From positions 1 to 61,674 of the forward strand of contig NZ_JAIVFW010000044.1 in NCBI RefSeq assembly GCF_020829595.1: a DNA stretch of 61,674 nucleotides. The letters are read 5' to 3'. Both the position numbers and the translations under genes were made by a program. Each line of letters starts with the position of its first letter. The first letter of the stretch is position 1. Shown one piece after another: positions 28,538 to 37,744 of this stretch. The stretch is from Nostoc sp. CHAB 5844. Its GTDB lineage: Bacteria > Cyanobacteriota > Cyanobacteriia > Cyanobacteriales > Nostocaceae. The notes below the pieces were generated by a model that saw nothing but the letters and a program-made list of their open reading frames with translations, made no database searches and was not told the DNA's origin.

Positions 28538-29473
28538 ATGCGCTATTCACTTTTTAGTCGATTTAGAGGTACTTTACAGGGAGCTTTATTAAGTACAAAT
28601 TTAGTCAAGTCTGGAGAACAACCTCAAGCTTTCTCTGACATTGGTAAATTGATGCTTCTAGGTACTGAAAGTCTTGTTGCGTTAGGCAAATTAGATTTGG
28701 ATGACTGGAAACAGCGTCAGCAAAAAGAATTCCCTAATTTAAATATTAGTAATAGTGTCACTTTAGAAACAATTTTAGCCACCTTACCAGTGGCACTTTT
28801 TTTTCATGACAATCTACTTAAATTGCGACCTCAGCTGCTGTACACTTATCAACTTTGGGGAGATGACCCAGTTGTACGAGATGGAATATTAGCACTAGGA
28901 TATACGATCGCTCTATCCTTAACCGAAAAATTAGATCCTCAAACTCTCATACCCCAAATAATTAACTTTATTGGCGAAACACCAACATCATTACCAAAAA
29001 AATTATTACAAGTTAATGATTTGTTAACTAAACACGCTGGCTTAGAAAGAGCCACAGCAGAGTTAAGTACAAAAAATAAAACTAGCAGTGCGATCGCAAT
29101 AGCATTTTACTGCTTTCTTAGTACCGTAGAAGACTTTCGCTTGACAGTTTTGCGGGCAACGCAACATCCAACACGGCTTTTACCTTCGCAGACTATAGGT
29201 GCGATCGCAGGTGCTTTATCTGGAGCTTACAACAGTACAGCCGGAATTCCAACCCAGTGGAGAGTTCTGCACTCATCAGTCGATAATTCTACTGAGATAC
29301 TGGTCAATTATCCACAAATGTTAGAATTGACCGATGCACTTTTAGCTGTGTGGTCAGGAGTGTATAACTTATCCCTACATCCAAAACAATTTCCCCAAGA
29401 AGGATGTGTGATGCTTGACAAACAAACTTCTGTTTCTGTCTTTGCCGCACCACGCGTCATTCGATCACATTAA
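28538..29473 (+). CDS. ADP-ribosylglycohydrolase-like pseudoenzyme
   Basis: A 311-residue protein whose ends match the all-helical ADP-ribosylglycohydrolase fold: RFRGTLQGALLSTNLV at the start and QTIGAIAGALSGAYNSTAGI near the end, the latter close to the family GAIAGALxGA block. The metal-binding signatures are missing: no GDALG after the first helix, no DDT, and no paired Asp near the C-terminal block. So it probably does not hydrolyse ADP-ribose. Similar degenerate proteins occur in cyanobacteria without assigned function. No operon partner is evident. Confidence 0.6.
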   Translation: MRYSLFSRFRGTLQGALLSTNLVKSGEQPQAFSDIGKLMLLGTESLVALGKLDLDDWKQRQQKEFPNLNISNSVTLETILATLPVALFFHDNLLKLRPQLLYTYQLWGDDPVVRDGILALGYTIALSLTEKLDPQTLIPQIINFIGETPTSLPKKLLQVNDLLTKHAGLERATAELSTKNKTSSAIAIAFYCFLSTVEDFRLTVLRATQHPTRLLPSQTIGAIAGALSGAYNSTAGIPTQWRVLHSSVDNSTEILVNYPQMLELTDALLAVWSGVYNLSLHPKQFPQEGCVMLDKQTSVSVFAAPRVIRSH

Positions 29474-29674
29474 TCAAGGGCTAAACAGTCAATAATCCTT
29501 ATCAATCCCAGCACCACCAAAAATTATAGTTTTCCACTTTTATTTCAACTTTGACCTCCACCTGATTCTGTAGGCAGATATCGTAGCTAATTTTTATTAA
29601 CCACTTCCGATAAAAGCTTAAACTTTTCTTAAGAAAATGTTGTTCTGAGCTACCAAAATCAGCAGCCAGAGGTA

Positions 29675-32410
29675 ATGAAAAAGCAGCAATTTTTTCAGTC
29701 CTTAACCCAGCAATTAACTGACTGGCGGCGTTACACAATAATATGCCGCCCAGTACGTTGGCTAGTTAAGAAAAATTACAATAATCAAAGCTACGGTGGT
29801 AGACCTCAAACAAATGTTTTCAGCAATTATCGTCTGTTTTTGTTAAAAATTAGTAACGGCAGCAAACACCATAAACGAGCAATGGTATCCAGACCAATGG
29901 GAAAATCGATCAAAACTCAGACTGGAATTAATGCAGTCGGTTTAGGCTGGGTACATCAAAAAAGTTCTTCTGTGGTTTTTGCGATCGCAGTTGTGTCTCT
30001 TACAGGAGTGCTAGGTTATAAGCTATACAACCAACCCCAACTGCAAGTAAGAACCTACGCACCACAAACTTTTAAAGCACCTTACTTTACCAGCATTGAA
30101 GATAAAAAACAAACTGAAGCTCGACGCAAAGCTGTTAGTAGAAGTTCTGTACCAGTATTAATGGTCGATGCCCACATTACTGCCACCATTAACCAAGATT
30201 TACAACAACTTCTTGACCAAGGTAATGAACTTCGCTCTGCTGCTGGGCCTTTTCCTTTTTTTGACACCTCAGTTTTGTCTATAATTACCCAACAGTATTT
30301 GCGTGCTTGTTCTGACTCCGAATGGAAAGCACTACTAATAGCTGTAGAAAATAAGAGCCAACAGAAATTAGAACTTCTACCAAATAATCAAACTAATCTC
30401 CGCCAAAAACAGAACTTTAACACACAACAAAAACTTAACCCTGACAAATATCTCCCTTTATTTCCATCTGCAACGGGTTCATCCATTTACCAGCGTCAAT
30501 CACGAACTAACCTCACCTCGCCTCCACCACAGCAGGAAGTTAAACCTGTCGATATCAACCAAAACAAAGAGTTACAACTAGCACTGGGAGAGTTAGATGC
30601 TTACCGCATTACCACTTCAGAACAAAACTTACTCTCATTGGTGCAGCAAATATCTCAAGTACGTCAAGCATATATCCAAGCAAAGTCTCAACTTTCACAA
30701 TTAGCAAATACTAACCCAGAGACAGTTTATCAAGAGACAGTCATCTTAGATTTATCTGATGATGATTGGTCAACTGCTCACACAGAAGTTCGCCAAATAG
30801 CAGAGCGTATTCTCACTCAAGGAATTCCAAAAGGACTCCCCGACACAACTTTAGAAAATGCAGTGAATCTACATATACAAGCAGTTGTGCCGAAAGATGC
30901 GGAAACTTTAGCAACTAAGCTATTATTATCAGTCCTCAAACCTAATTTAAAGCAAGATGAAGAAAAAACTAAATTACAGGCTCAACAAGCAGCATCAGAA
31001 GTATTGCCTGTAATGGTGCCAGTCAAGCAAGGTGAGGTGATTGTTCGTAAAGGACAAAAAATCACTGATTGGCAATTTGATGTCTTGGAGGAGTATAAAT
31101 TAATTCGTCGTGAAAATAACTGGCTAGGGTTAGCGAAGTTAGCAGGCATAATTACAGGCGCAATTGGGATTTTTGTTTGGGTAGAAAAGCAAAACAAGTA
31201 TCGATTACGACAACGCGATCGCCTATTAATCTTGCTGCTGACTTTGAGTACACCAGGAGCGATCGCAATGGGTATGATCCATACTACTTGGAGCGTCGTT
31301 GGTTTACTATTGGGGAGTTTTTACAGACGGACTTTGGGTGCAACAGTAGTAGGACTGTTGTTGCTAGTTATACCTACAAGTTTAGAAGTAAGCAAGATAG
31401 TGCTGATAGCTGGTGCTGCCGGCGGGATATTAGGTAGTTGCATAGCACAACGACTGCGATCGCGGGAAGAATTAGCATTATTAGGTGTAGCTATTGCTGC
31501 AACTCAAGGTGGCGTTTACCTAATTTTGAATTTATTCATCGGTGCAGCATTTGGTACAGGTTGGTACATGGTCTTTCAAGAAGCCGGATTATTTGCTTTA
31601 TCCGGTTTAGCTTGGAGTATCGTAGCTTTGGGTGTGAGTCCCTATTTAGAAAAACTATTTGATTTAGTCACTCCAATTCGGTTAGCAGAACTGGCGAACC
31701 CCAATCGTCCCTTATTAAAAAAACTCGCTACAGAAACTCCAGGGACTTTTCAACATACCTTATTTGTTGCCACGCTTGCCGAAGCTGCTGCGAAAAAGTT
31801 GGGGTGTAATGTCGAACTAGTTAGGGCTGGGACTCTTTACCACGATATTGGTAAAATGCACGATCCTTTAGGTTTTATTGAAAACCAAATGGGCGGGCCG
31901 AATAAACACGAAACAGAAATTCAAGACCCTTGGAAAAGTGCCGAAATTATCAAAAAGCACGTCAGTGAAGGGTTAGTTATGGCACGTAAACATCTCTTAC
32001 CAACAGCAATCCAAGCGTTTATTCCCGAACATCAAGGGACAATGTTGATTGCTTATTTTTATCATCAAGCACAACAGCAAGCCCAGGCAGACCCCAGCTT
32101 AAAAGTAGATGAAGCTGATTTTCGCTACGACGGCCCGATACCCCAATCACGGGAAACTGGAATTGTGATGTTAGCAGACGCTTGTGAAGCTGCATTGCGA
32201 TCGCTTAAAGAAGTTACACCCGAACAAGCTTTAACCACACTAAATAATATTCTGCGTGCGCGATGGCAAGACAATCAACTACAAGACTCAGGACTAACGC
32301 GGGATGAAATGACGCAAATTGCCGAAATTTTTGTAGAAGTTTGGCAGCAATTTCACCACAAACGTATTGCTTATCCTAAATTGGCTAGTAATGAGAAAAT
32401 AGTTAAATAG
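29675..32410 (+). CDS. 7TM-HD family phosphohydrolase (PgpH-like)
   Basis: A 911-residue membrane protein. After a variable, basic N-terminus, one membrane helix (SSVVFAIAVVSLTGVLGYKL) leads into a 7TMR-HDED extracytoplasmic domain (about residues 130-480). Next come seven membrane helices (about 490-660) and a cytosolic HD domain with GTFQHTLFVATLAEAAAKKL, LYHDIGKMHDPL (metal-binding HD near residue 722) and ILADACEAALRSL-type ending. PgpH-type proteins hydrolyse cyclic di-AMP; that role is inferred from the family. A shorter start at MVSRPMGK (codon 70) is possible. Confidence 0.9.
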   Translation: MKKQQFFQSLTQQLTDWRRYTIICRPVRWLVKKNYNNQSYGGRPQTNVFSNYRLFLLKISNGSKHHKRAMVSRPMGKSIKTQTGINAVGLGWVHQKSSSVVFAIAVVSLTGVLGYKLYNQPQLQVRTYAPQTFKAPYFTSIEDKKQTEARRKAVSRSSVPVLMVDAHITATINQDLQQLLDQGNELRSAAGPFPFFDTSVLSIITQQYLRACSDSEWKALLIAVENKSQQKLELLPNNQTNLRQKQNFNTQQKLNPDKYLPLFPSATGSSIYQRQSRTNLTSPPPQQEVKPVDINQNKELQLALGELDAYRITTSEQNLLSLVQQISQVRQAYIQAKSQLSQLANTNPETVYQETVILDLSDDDWSTAHTEVRQIAERILTQGIPKGLPDTTLENAVNLHIQAVVPKDAETLATKLLLSVLKPNLKQDEEKTKLQAQQAASEVLPVMVPVKQGEVIVRKGQKITDWQFDVLEEYKLIRRENNWLGLAKLAGIITGAIGIFVWVEKQNKYRLRQRDRLLILLLTLSTPGAIAMGMIHTTWSVVGLLLGSFYRRTLGATVVGLLLLVIPTSLEVSKIVLIAGAAGGILGSCIAQRLRSREELALLGVAIAATQGGVYLILNLFIGAAFGTGWYMVFQEAGLFALSGLAWSIVALGVSPYLEKLFDLVTPIRLAELANPNRPLLKKLATETPGTFQHTLFVATLAEAAAKKLGCNVELVRAGTLYHDIGKMHDPLGFIENQMGGPNKHETEIQDPWKSAEIIKKHVSEGLVMARKHLLPTAIQAFIPEHQGTMLIAYFYHQAQQQAQADPSLKVDEADFRYDGPIPQSRETGIVMLADACEAALRSLKEVTPEQALTTLNNILRARWQDNQLQDSGLTRDEMTQIAEIFVEVWQQFHHKRIAYPKLASNEKIVK

Positions 32411-32454
32411 TCAAGGCTCAATAGTCCATAGTCAAAATAACAAATAATCACCTT

Positions 32455-32571
32455 ATACCAATTTCATATAAAGACGCATAGAAAGAACCCCACCGCCTGC
32501 GGCACCTCCCCAAGGCATCGGGGAGGTTGGGAGGGGTAAAAATAATGTGCAGCTTCATAGAGAATTGGTAT
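32455..32571. mobile_element. ATACCAATT-ended element with GC-rich hairpin
   Basis: The inverted ends ATACCAATT (32455-32463) and AATTGGTAT (32563-32571) flank a core with CACCTCCCCAAGGCATCGGG and GAGGTTGGGAGGGG, which folds into a hairpin. It shares its ends with the elements at 46845 and 53159 although their cores differ. Confidence 0.65.
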
Positions 32572-32617
32572 TAGTAATTTACTGCTAGGCTAAAGTTATC
32601 AAGATTAATAAATAAAT

Positions 32618-33193
32618 ATGACTGCCTTGATTCTCAACCTCAGCCCTACTATTGAGTTAACAGACGATCAGTTTTTTGAAATTTGTCAAAATAATCGAGA
32701 CTTACGTTTTGAACGGACAGCCCAAGGAGAAATAATTATTATGCCGCCTACGGGATGGGAAAGTGGAAATCGTAATGCTAAACTGACATTGCGATTAGGT
32801 TTTTGGGCAGAAGCTGACGGTACAGGCTTAGTTTTTGATTCTTCCACAGGTTTTATTCTTCCCAACCGTGCAACACGTTCTCCTGATGCGGCTTGGGTGA
32901 AAAAAGAACGAATAGAAGCCTTAAATCCCAATCCAGCCAAGTTTTTACCAATGGCTCCTGATTTTGTTATTGAGTTGCGCTCTGCAACAGATAGCCTACA
33001 AACACTGCAACGCAAAATGCAAGAATACATTGATAACGGTGTGCGTCTAGGCTGGCTGATTGATCCGCAAAACAAACAGGTAGAAATTTACCGCATAGGG
33101 CAAGAAGTTGAGGTTTTACAATCTCCTAGTAGTTTGAGTGGAGAAGATGTTTTGCCAGAGTTTTTCTTAGATTTATTCCAAATTTTGAGTTAG
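32618..33193 (+). CDS. Uma2 family endonuclease-like protein
   Basis: A 191-residue member of the Uma2/DUF820 family, PD-(D/E)XK fold. Key blocks are LTDDQFFEICQNNRDLRFER, EIIIMPPTGWESGNRN, RSPDAAWVKKERIEAL (Asp), APDFVIELRSATDSLQTLQRKMQEYIDNG (Glu and Lys) and LGWLIDPQNKQVEIYR. These residues are all present, so the site looks intact. It is more like the copy at 42128 than the one at 6909. Biological role unknown. Confidence 0.87.
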   Translation: MTALILNLSPTIELTDDQFFEICQNNRDLRFERTAQGEIIIMPPTGWESGNRNAKLTLRLGFWAEADGTGLVFDSSTGFILPNRATRSPDAAWVKKERIEALNPNPAKFLPMAPDFVIELRSATDSLQTLQRKMQEYIDNGVRLGWLIDPQNKQVEIYRIGQEVEVLQSPSSLSGEDVLPEFFLDLFQILS

Positions 33194-33319
33194 GCGATCG
33201 CTATAAAAAGGAGTCAGAAGACAGAATTCAAAAATCAGAATTTGCGTGGACTCCATCGACTACGAAAAATAATTCTAACCCATGTGTTCTGAATTCTTCT
33301 GGTAATTTCACATCAAAAA

Positions 33320-34555
33320 TTACTGCTGACTCAATATTAAAAATCCTGTCTGGAATAACCCGACAATAAAACCTAAAACACCTCCCAAAGTCACGATCGC
33401 CTGCAATTCATTTTTCACAATTCCCTCAATAGCTGCTTCTAAATCCGCAGGAGAAGTTGACTTTACACGGTCAATAATTACTTGGTCTATTGACAAAATC
33501 GGAATCACTTGCGCCACAATAACTTCTAAATCTTTTTCTAAATAACGTTCTAAAATCAAAGCTAATTCCAAGCTGACAACTTCTAAAGAAGAACTGACAA
33601 CAGGTGAAGCACTCAGCCGATTCAGCAGCAGTGTAGCAATATTTTCCCAGTTAACAGAATCAGTAAATCCTTGTAATAAATCACTACCACTAGTTTGAAT
33701 ATATTGACGAACAGTTTCGCGTGTGGTTTTACGTAACTGACGTACTGTACCAATCGGCAAGTTCTGCAATGATAAATTCTGCAGGATTTTTTTGAGGCGA
33801 TCGCGCAGTTGTAAATCTTGAGTTAATTCTTGCAAACGAGCATTAGTAGCTTCTTTTTCATCTAAACAAAAAGTTCTCAGTCTTGTGAGAGTATTGCGTA
33901 AACCAAATAAATTGGCTACTACCCAATAAGTTCCACTGGTTTTTTCTCGAAAGCTTTCATCGATAATTTGAATTGTGCGATCAGTTAAAAAATCAACAAT
34001 TGCCTGACGCAACACATCTGGAGGTAAAACTGTCTGTAACAACCAATCAGCTAAACGCGTAGCTTGTTCATCAGTTAGTTGTAAATCTAGCAGTATTTGA
34101 TCAAAAATTTGATTTATTTGTGCTTCTAAAAAATCTTCTCGTCGTGCTAAAACTTTTAGCAATCGCGGTAAAGATTCGCCTAACAAATCACGCAAAATTC
34201 CTGCCACAATTTTGGCACTTTTTTGGTTCTTATCTGCTTTGATTTGTTCAATTGCTAAACGTAACAACCACAGAATTGCTCCTTGGACTCGTTCTGTTTG
34301 CAACAAGCGCCGCGCCAGATTTTGTAATTCCTTTGGCGTTAATAGCGAACCCATGATTGTAGTCGAAATATTTTTAGCCAGACGTTCCTGGTTGCGAGGA
34401 ATCAAACCAGGAGTGAAAGGCACTCGTCGTCCACCAATATAAATTGCTCGGTAGGGACGAAATAACATTTTGATGGCTATATCATTTGTAAAATAGCCAA
34501 TTACCCCACCCAATATCGGGGGAGATACATAAAGCCAAAGATGAGACCAATCCAC
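33320..34555 (-). CDS. DUF445 family membrane-anchored protein
   Basis: A 411-residue protein with a membrane segment at each end ([20 protein letters not shown] and [20 protein letters not shown]) and a long helical middle. The opening [20 protein letters not shown], then [18 protein letters not shown], is the DUF445 signature. Proteins of this family (YheB-type) are thought to sit at the inner membrane with a large coiled helical domain; their function is not known. It lies downstream of menG on the same strand. Confidence 0.88.
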   Translation of the reverse strand: MDWSHLWLYVSPPILGGVIGYFTNDIAIKMLFRPYRAIYIGGRRVPFTPGLIPRNQERLAKNISTTIMGSLLTPKELQNLARRLLQTERVQGAILWLLRLAIEQIKADKNQKSAKIVAGILRDLLGESLPRLLKVLARREDFLEAQINQIFDQILLDLQLTDEQATRLADWLLQTVLPPDVLRQAIVDFLTDRTIQIIDESFREKTSGTYWVVANLFGLRNTLTRLRTFCLDEKEATNARLQELTQDLQLRDRLKKILQNLSLQNLPIGTVRQLRKTTRETVRQYIQTSGSDLLQGFTDSVNWENIATLLLNRLSASPVVSSSLEVVSLELALILERYLEKDLEVIVAQVIPILSIDQVIIDRVKSTSPADLEAAIEGIVKNELQAIVTLGGVLGFIVGLFQTGFLILSQQ

Positions 34556-34666
34556 GGGTTTTTGGACTTGCCAATTTTGAATTTGGAAATTCAGACTAAG
34601 ATGTTGATTCCTAGATTATTTCTGCTTCTTTGCCAGCAGAGCTAATCTCAAATCTCAAATCTCAAC

Positions 34667-35359
34667 CTAAGATTTACTGACTATCAGCACTCCCATCATA
34701 CCGTTCACAATGGGGTAGTGTGTAACCGATGCAAAACCAGCTTGAAGGGCTAATTCCACTTGCACATCCCCTGTCGGAAAGCGATCTAAGCTGGGGCTGA
34801 TATAAGCATACTGTTCCTTTAAGCCCATACGTTCAGCCATTGGCACAACTATAGAGTCCAAATACCATTGTTGAAAAGCGCGTAATTGCTGATTATTCGG
34901 TCGATGAAAGTCTAAAATTGCTGCTTTAGCACCTGGCTTCAAAACACGGTGAATCTCTTTCAAGCTTTGGGAAATATCTGTAACATTTCTTAACCCATAA
35001 CCCATTGTCGCCGCATCAAATTGGTTCTCTTCAAAAGGTAAATTGAGGACATCAGCCTCTACCCAAGTTACGGCAGATTTGGGGTATTGTTGTTGAGAGC
35101 GTTCTTTAGCAGTTGCGAGTAAGTTAGGTGAAAAATCCACACCATATACCTGTCCCGTTGTCCCGACACGCTGTGCCAAACGCAATGCTAAATCACCACT
35201 CCCACAACATAAATCAATACAAGTGTCTCCGGGTTTAGCACCACTCCATTTAATAGCCATTTCCTTCCATATGCGGTGTTGTCCCAGACTCAACCAATTA
35301 TTTAGTTGGTCATATACTGGAGCAATACTGTCAAAAATGGCACGGATGTCATTAGTCAT
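34667..35359 (-). CDS. menG: Demethylphylloquinone methyltransferase (UbiE/MenG family)
   Basis: A 230-residue SAM-dependent methyltransferase opening IRAIFDSIAPVYDQLNNWLS, then LGQHRIWKEMAI, the UbiE/MenG signature. CIDLCCGSGDLALRLAQRVG is motif I; VEADVLNLPFEENQFDAATMGYGLRNV and RVLKPGAKAAILDFHRPNN follow. In cyanobacteria this enzyme does the last methylation of phylloquinone, the photosystem I A1 electron carrier. The end SPSLDRFPTGDVQVELALQAGF is also conserved. It lies between a response regulator gene and DUF445 on the same strand. Confidence 0.92.
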   Translation of the reverse strand: MTNDIRAIFDSIAPVYDQLNNWLSLGQHRIWKEMAIKWSGAKPGDTCIDLCCGSGDLALRLAQRVGTTGQVYGVDFSPNLLATAKERSQQQYPKSAVTWVEADVLNLPFEENQFDAATMGYGLRNVTDISQSLKEIHRVLKPGAKAAILDFHRPNNQQLRAFQQWYLDSIVVPMAERMGLKEQYAYISPSLDRFPTGDVQVELALQAGFASVTHYPIVNGMMGVLIVSKS

Positions 35360-35432
35360 TGGTCATTAATGATTAGTCATTGGTCATTGGTCATGAGTCA
35401 CTTGCCAATGACAAAGGACAAATGACTAATCA
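35351..35432. repeat. Short tandem repeats (GTCATTGGTCATTA-type)
   Basis: ATTAGTCATTGGTCATTA and GATTAGTCATTGGTCATTGG are followed by the complementary words CCAATGACAAAGGACAAATG, so the array can fold back on itself. It lies between menG and the response regulator gene and overlaps the menG start; it is akin to the array at 11583. Confidence 0.7.
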
Positions 35433-36389
35433 CTACAAATTGCCTTGATGGCAACGACTGCTAGTAAGGGCGATCGCTACCAGTTGAGCTGATAAATTAA
35501 TCAGGTTCAGTTCATCTTCTCGCAAAGAGCAAGGCTGTTTCCATTGGAGTGACAACACCCCTAACATACCATTCCGGTAGGTAATTGGAATAACTAAATG
35601 TGCTTGGACACCTGTATCTTGATAGTGCGATAGATCAGTTAGTTTAGAATCTTTAGCAACATTTAAGGCTATTTGGATTTTTCCAGTAGCGATCGCTTCA
35701 TTTACCAAGATATCTTTGTCTAGCCAGTTTACAACAGTACCGACACGACTATGGAAACCTTGAACACTAACTAATTGATTTCCTTCAACTAGCTGCAAAA
35801 TACAGCTATCAGCAGCGAAACTATCACTAAAGGCTGTAGCTATAGGTTCTAGAATTGACTCTAAAGTATCTGTGGTTTGGGTGACTTGCACTAACACAGA
35901 CAATAACGCCATTTGAGCATTAGCACGGCGTAGTTCTTCTGTGCGTTGCTTGAGTAAGTCATAAGTTTCTGCTGCTCTTTGAACTACCGCCTTCAGTTCT
36001 CCTGGATCCCAAGGCTTGGTGATATACTTGTAGACTTGTCCAGCGTTAATCGCTTCTACTAAATCTTCAATATCAGTAAAGCCGGTGAGGATAATCCTGA
36101 CTGTATCGGGAAACTGCGGCACAGTTTTACTCAGAAACTCAGTTCCTTTCATTTCTGGCATTCGCTGATCGGAGATAATTACTGCTACTTCTCCTTCTGT
36201 TGCCAAAACTTCCAGGGCATTTATGCCGCTATCAGCTTTTAAAACATGAAAGTCGCGCCGAAAAGTCCGATAAAGTAAATCGAGATTATCTGGCTCATCA
36301 TCGACTACCAATATTTTGAGCTTTTTTGCTCTTTCTAAAGTAGCTGCTTGCCGACGATTTGTACTTATTTCAACCGTGGGATTATCCAT
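35433..36389 (-). CDS. Response regulator with GAF-like output domain
   Basis: A 318-residue soluble protein. The receiver domain (about 20-145) has LKILVVDDEPDNLDLLYRTF, VAVIISDQRMPEMKG (phospho-Asp), ILTGFTD and YKYITKPWDPGEL, the CheY-like set. A short coiled coil (RTEELRRANAQMALLSVLVQ) leads to a GAF-like domain (about 175-310) with ADSCILQLVEGNQLVSVQ, LVIPITYRNGMLGVLSLQWK and ending LINLSAQLVAIAL. There is no kinase or cyclase domain, so the GAF region may bind a ligand or partner. Partner kinase not in the window. Confidence 0.87.
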   Translation of the reverse strand: MDNPTVEISTNRRQAATLERAKKLKILVVDDEPDNLDLLYRTFRRDFHVLKADSGINALEVLATEGEVAVIISDQRMPEMKGTEFLSKTVPQFPDTVRIILTGFTDIEDLVEAINAGQVYKYITKPWDPGELKAVVQRAAETYDLLKQRTEELRRANAQMALLSVLVQVTQTTDTLESILEPIATAFSDSFAADSCILQLVEGNQLVSVQGFHSRVGTVVNWLDKDILVNEAIATGKIQIALNVAKDSKLTDLSHYQDTGVQAHLVIPITYRNGMLGVLSLQWKQPCSLREDELNLINLSAQLVAIALTSSRCHQGNL

Positions 36390-36631
36390 GAGATAATTCC
36401 TGTAAATAATTCACTATAGTGTTATATTCCACACCAAGCTTAGTTGATACACAGTGACTAAGCCTTGCGTGAAGGTACTGATAAGTTCAATACAGAACTT
36501 GTGTGTACTATTGATAACTCATAATTTTGTTTGGCGGTAGAGTGTAGAGATAGTCCGCTGTTAAAGATTAGAATAATACTTGCCGAGCAGGTATCGGTAG
36601 TTTTCTCTATTTCAAGCTGTCACTTTAGATT

Positions 36632-37717
36632 ATGACTGACTTACCACCCAATGCCCAAAACCCTGACACCTCTCTTAACGCTGATGCACAGGAGTTACTG
36701 CGTAAGCTGAGGCAAAAGCAAGGTAATTGGGTGGAATGGGGAATTGCGATCGCTACTCTGCAAAAATCTGGTTATAATCCCCAAGAAATTTTTGAAGCAA
36801 CTGGATTTGAACCGATTCAACAAAATCAGGTAGTGGTTGGCGCTCAAGTTTACAATTCTATAGAAAAAGCTGGGGCATCAGAAGCGACGCGATCGCACTA
36901 CTCTACAAGAGGTAGTGATGTTTTATATGAATTACGCTCGCTCTCTCAAGAAGAACGGGCGGCGGCGGCGGAATTAACTTTTATGCACAAACTTGATGTA
37001 GATGGGGCAAAAGAAGTAGCTAAGGCAATGAAAGATTACTCTTGGTTACGCACTTTACCAGAAGGATTTTCTGCCCATGTCGGGGATGCAGTTGCTTACC
37101 AAGCATGGAAATTAGCCAGGCAAAACTCCGATTTAGCCGAGCGATCGCGTTTAATAGCTAAAGGATTACGTTTTGCTCACACCGACTCAGCCAGGAAGCA
37201 ACTAGAACAACTACTTGTTGATTTTACAGTTGTCCCTAAGCGTCCGGCTCCTCTACTGCCTTTTTACCGCTTTGACTCAGAAGAAGAACTACCGCGTATC
37301 CTACCGCTTGTAGGTAAACTTCCCCTAAAACCACAAGATTTGCAAGCTGTACCTCTGATTACAGCAGCTGAACCATTTCAAATAGTCAAGTTTGCCGGAG
37401 AACAAGCTTGGGTTCCTTTACCAGGTTGGCAAGTGCTGTTAAATGCCGAAGATCCAGTAGTGATTTTAGCAAATAGCGATCGCCTCCCCAATCAGGCATC
37501 AAACAAGCGAGAAGAAGTACTGATAGTTGTTGATCGCGCTCAAAGACAATGGGATGCTAATAGCTATTTTGTAGTTGAGCGTGACGGGGAATTAGATATT
37601 CAATGGTTAGAAACTGAACCAGATATTTCCATTTTGGGAAAAGTGATTGTAATAGTGCGTCCCAAGAAAATTTTGGATGAAGAAGTCACTAAAGAACCTT
37701 GGCTGATTGACGAATAG
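36632..37717 (+). CDS. raf1: RuBisCO accumulation factor 1
   Basis: A Rubisco assembly chaperone that binds RbcL dimers after folding and releases them on RbcS binding. The 361-residue protein has the N-terminal alpha domain (AQELLRKLRQKQGNWVEWGI to LLVDFTVVPKRP, including YNPQEIFEATGFEP and LRTLPEGFSAHVGDAVAYQA), a linker (APLLPFYRFDSEEELPRILP) and the C-terminal beta dimerisation domain (LQAVPLITAAEPFQIVKF onward). It is isolated, as raf1 usually is in cyanobacteria, and has 242 bases upstream for its promoter. Confidence 0.95.
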   Translation: MTDLPPNAQNPDTSLNADAQELLRKLRQKQGNWVEWGIAIATLQKSGYNPQEIFEATGFEPIQQNQVVVGAQVYNSIEKAGASEATRSHYSTRGSDVLYELRSLSQEERAAAAELTFMHKLDVDGAKEVAKAMKDYSWLRTLPEGFSAHVGDAVAYQAWKLARQNSDLAERSRLIAKGLRFAHTDSARKQLEQLLVDFTVVPKRPAPLLPFYRFDSEEELPRILPLVGKLPLKPQDLQAVPLITAAEPFQIVKFAGEQAWVPLPGWQVLLNAEDPVVILANSDRLPNQASNKREEVLIVVDRAQRQWDANSYFVVERDGELDIQWLETEPDISILGKVIVIVRPKKILDEEVTKEPWLIDE

Positions 37718-37744
37718 TTGATTATTTGTTGTCATATTTGTCTG

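Noticed and set aside
32686-33075. A 129-codon frame opposite the Uma2 gene at 32618
   Set aside because: It is antisense to clear Uma2 motifs and has no recognisable domain.
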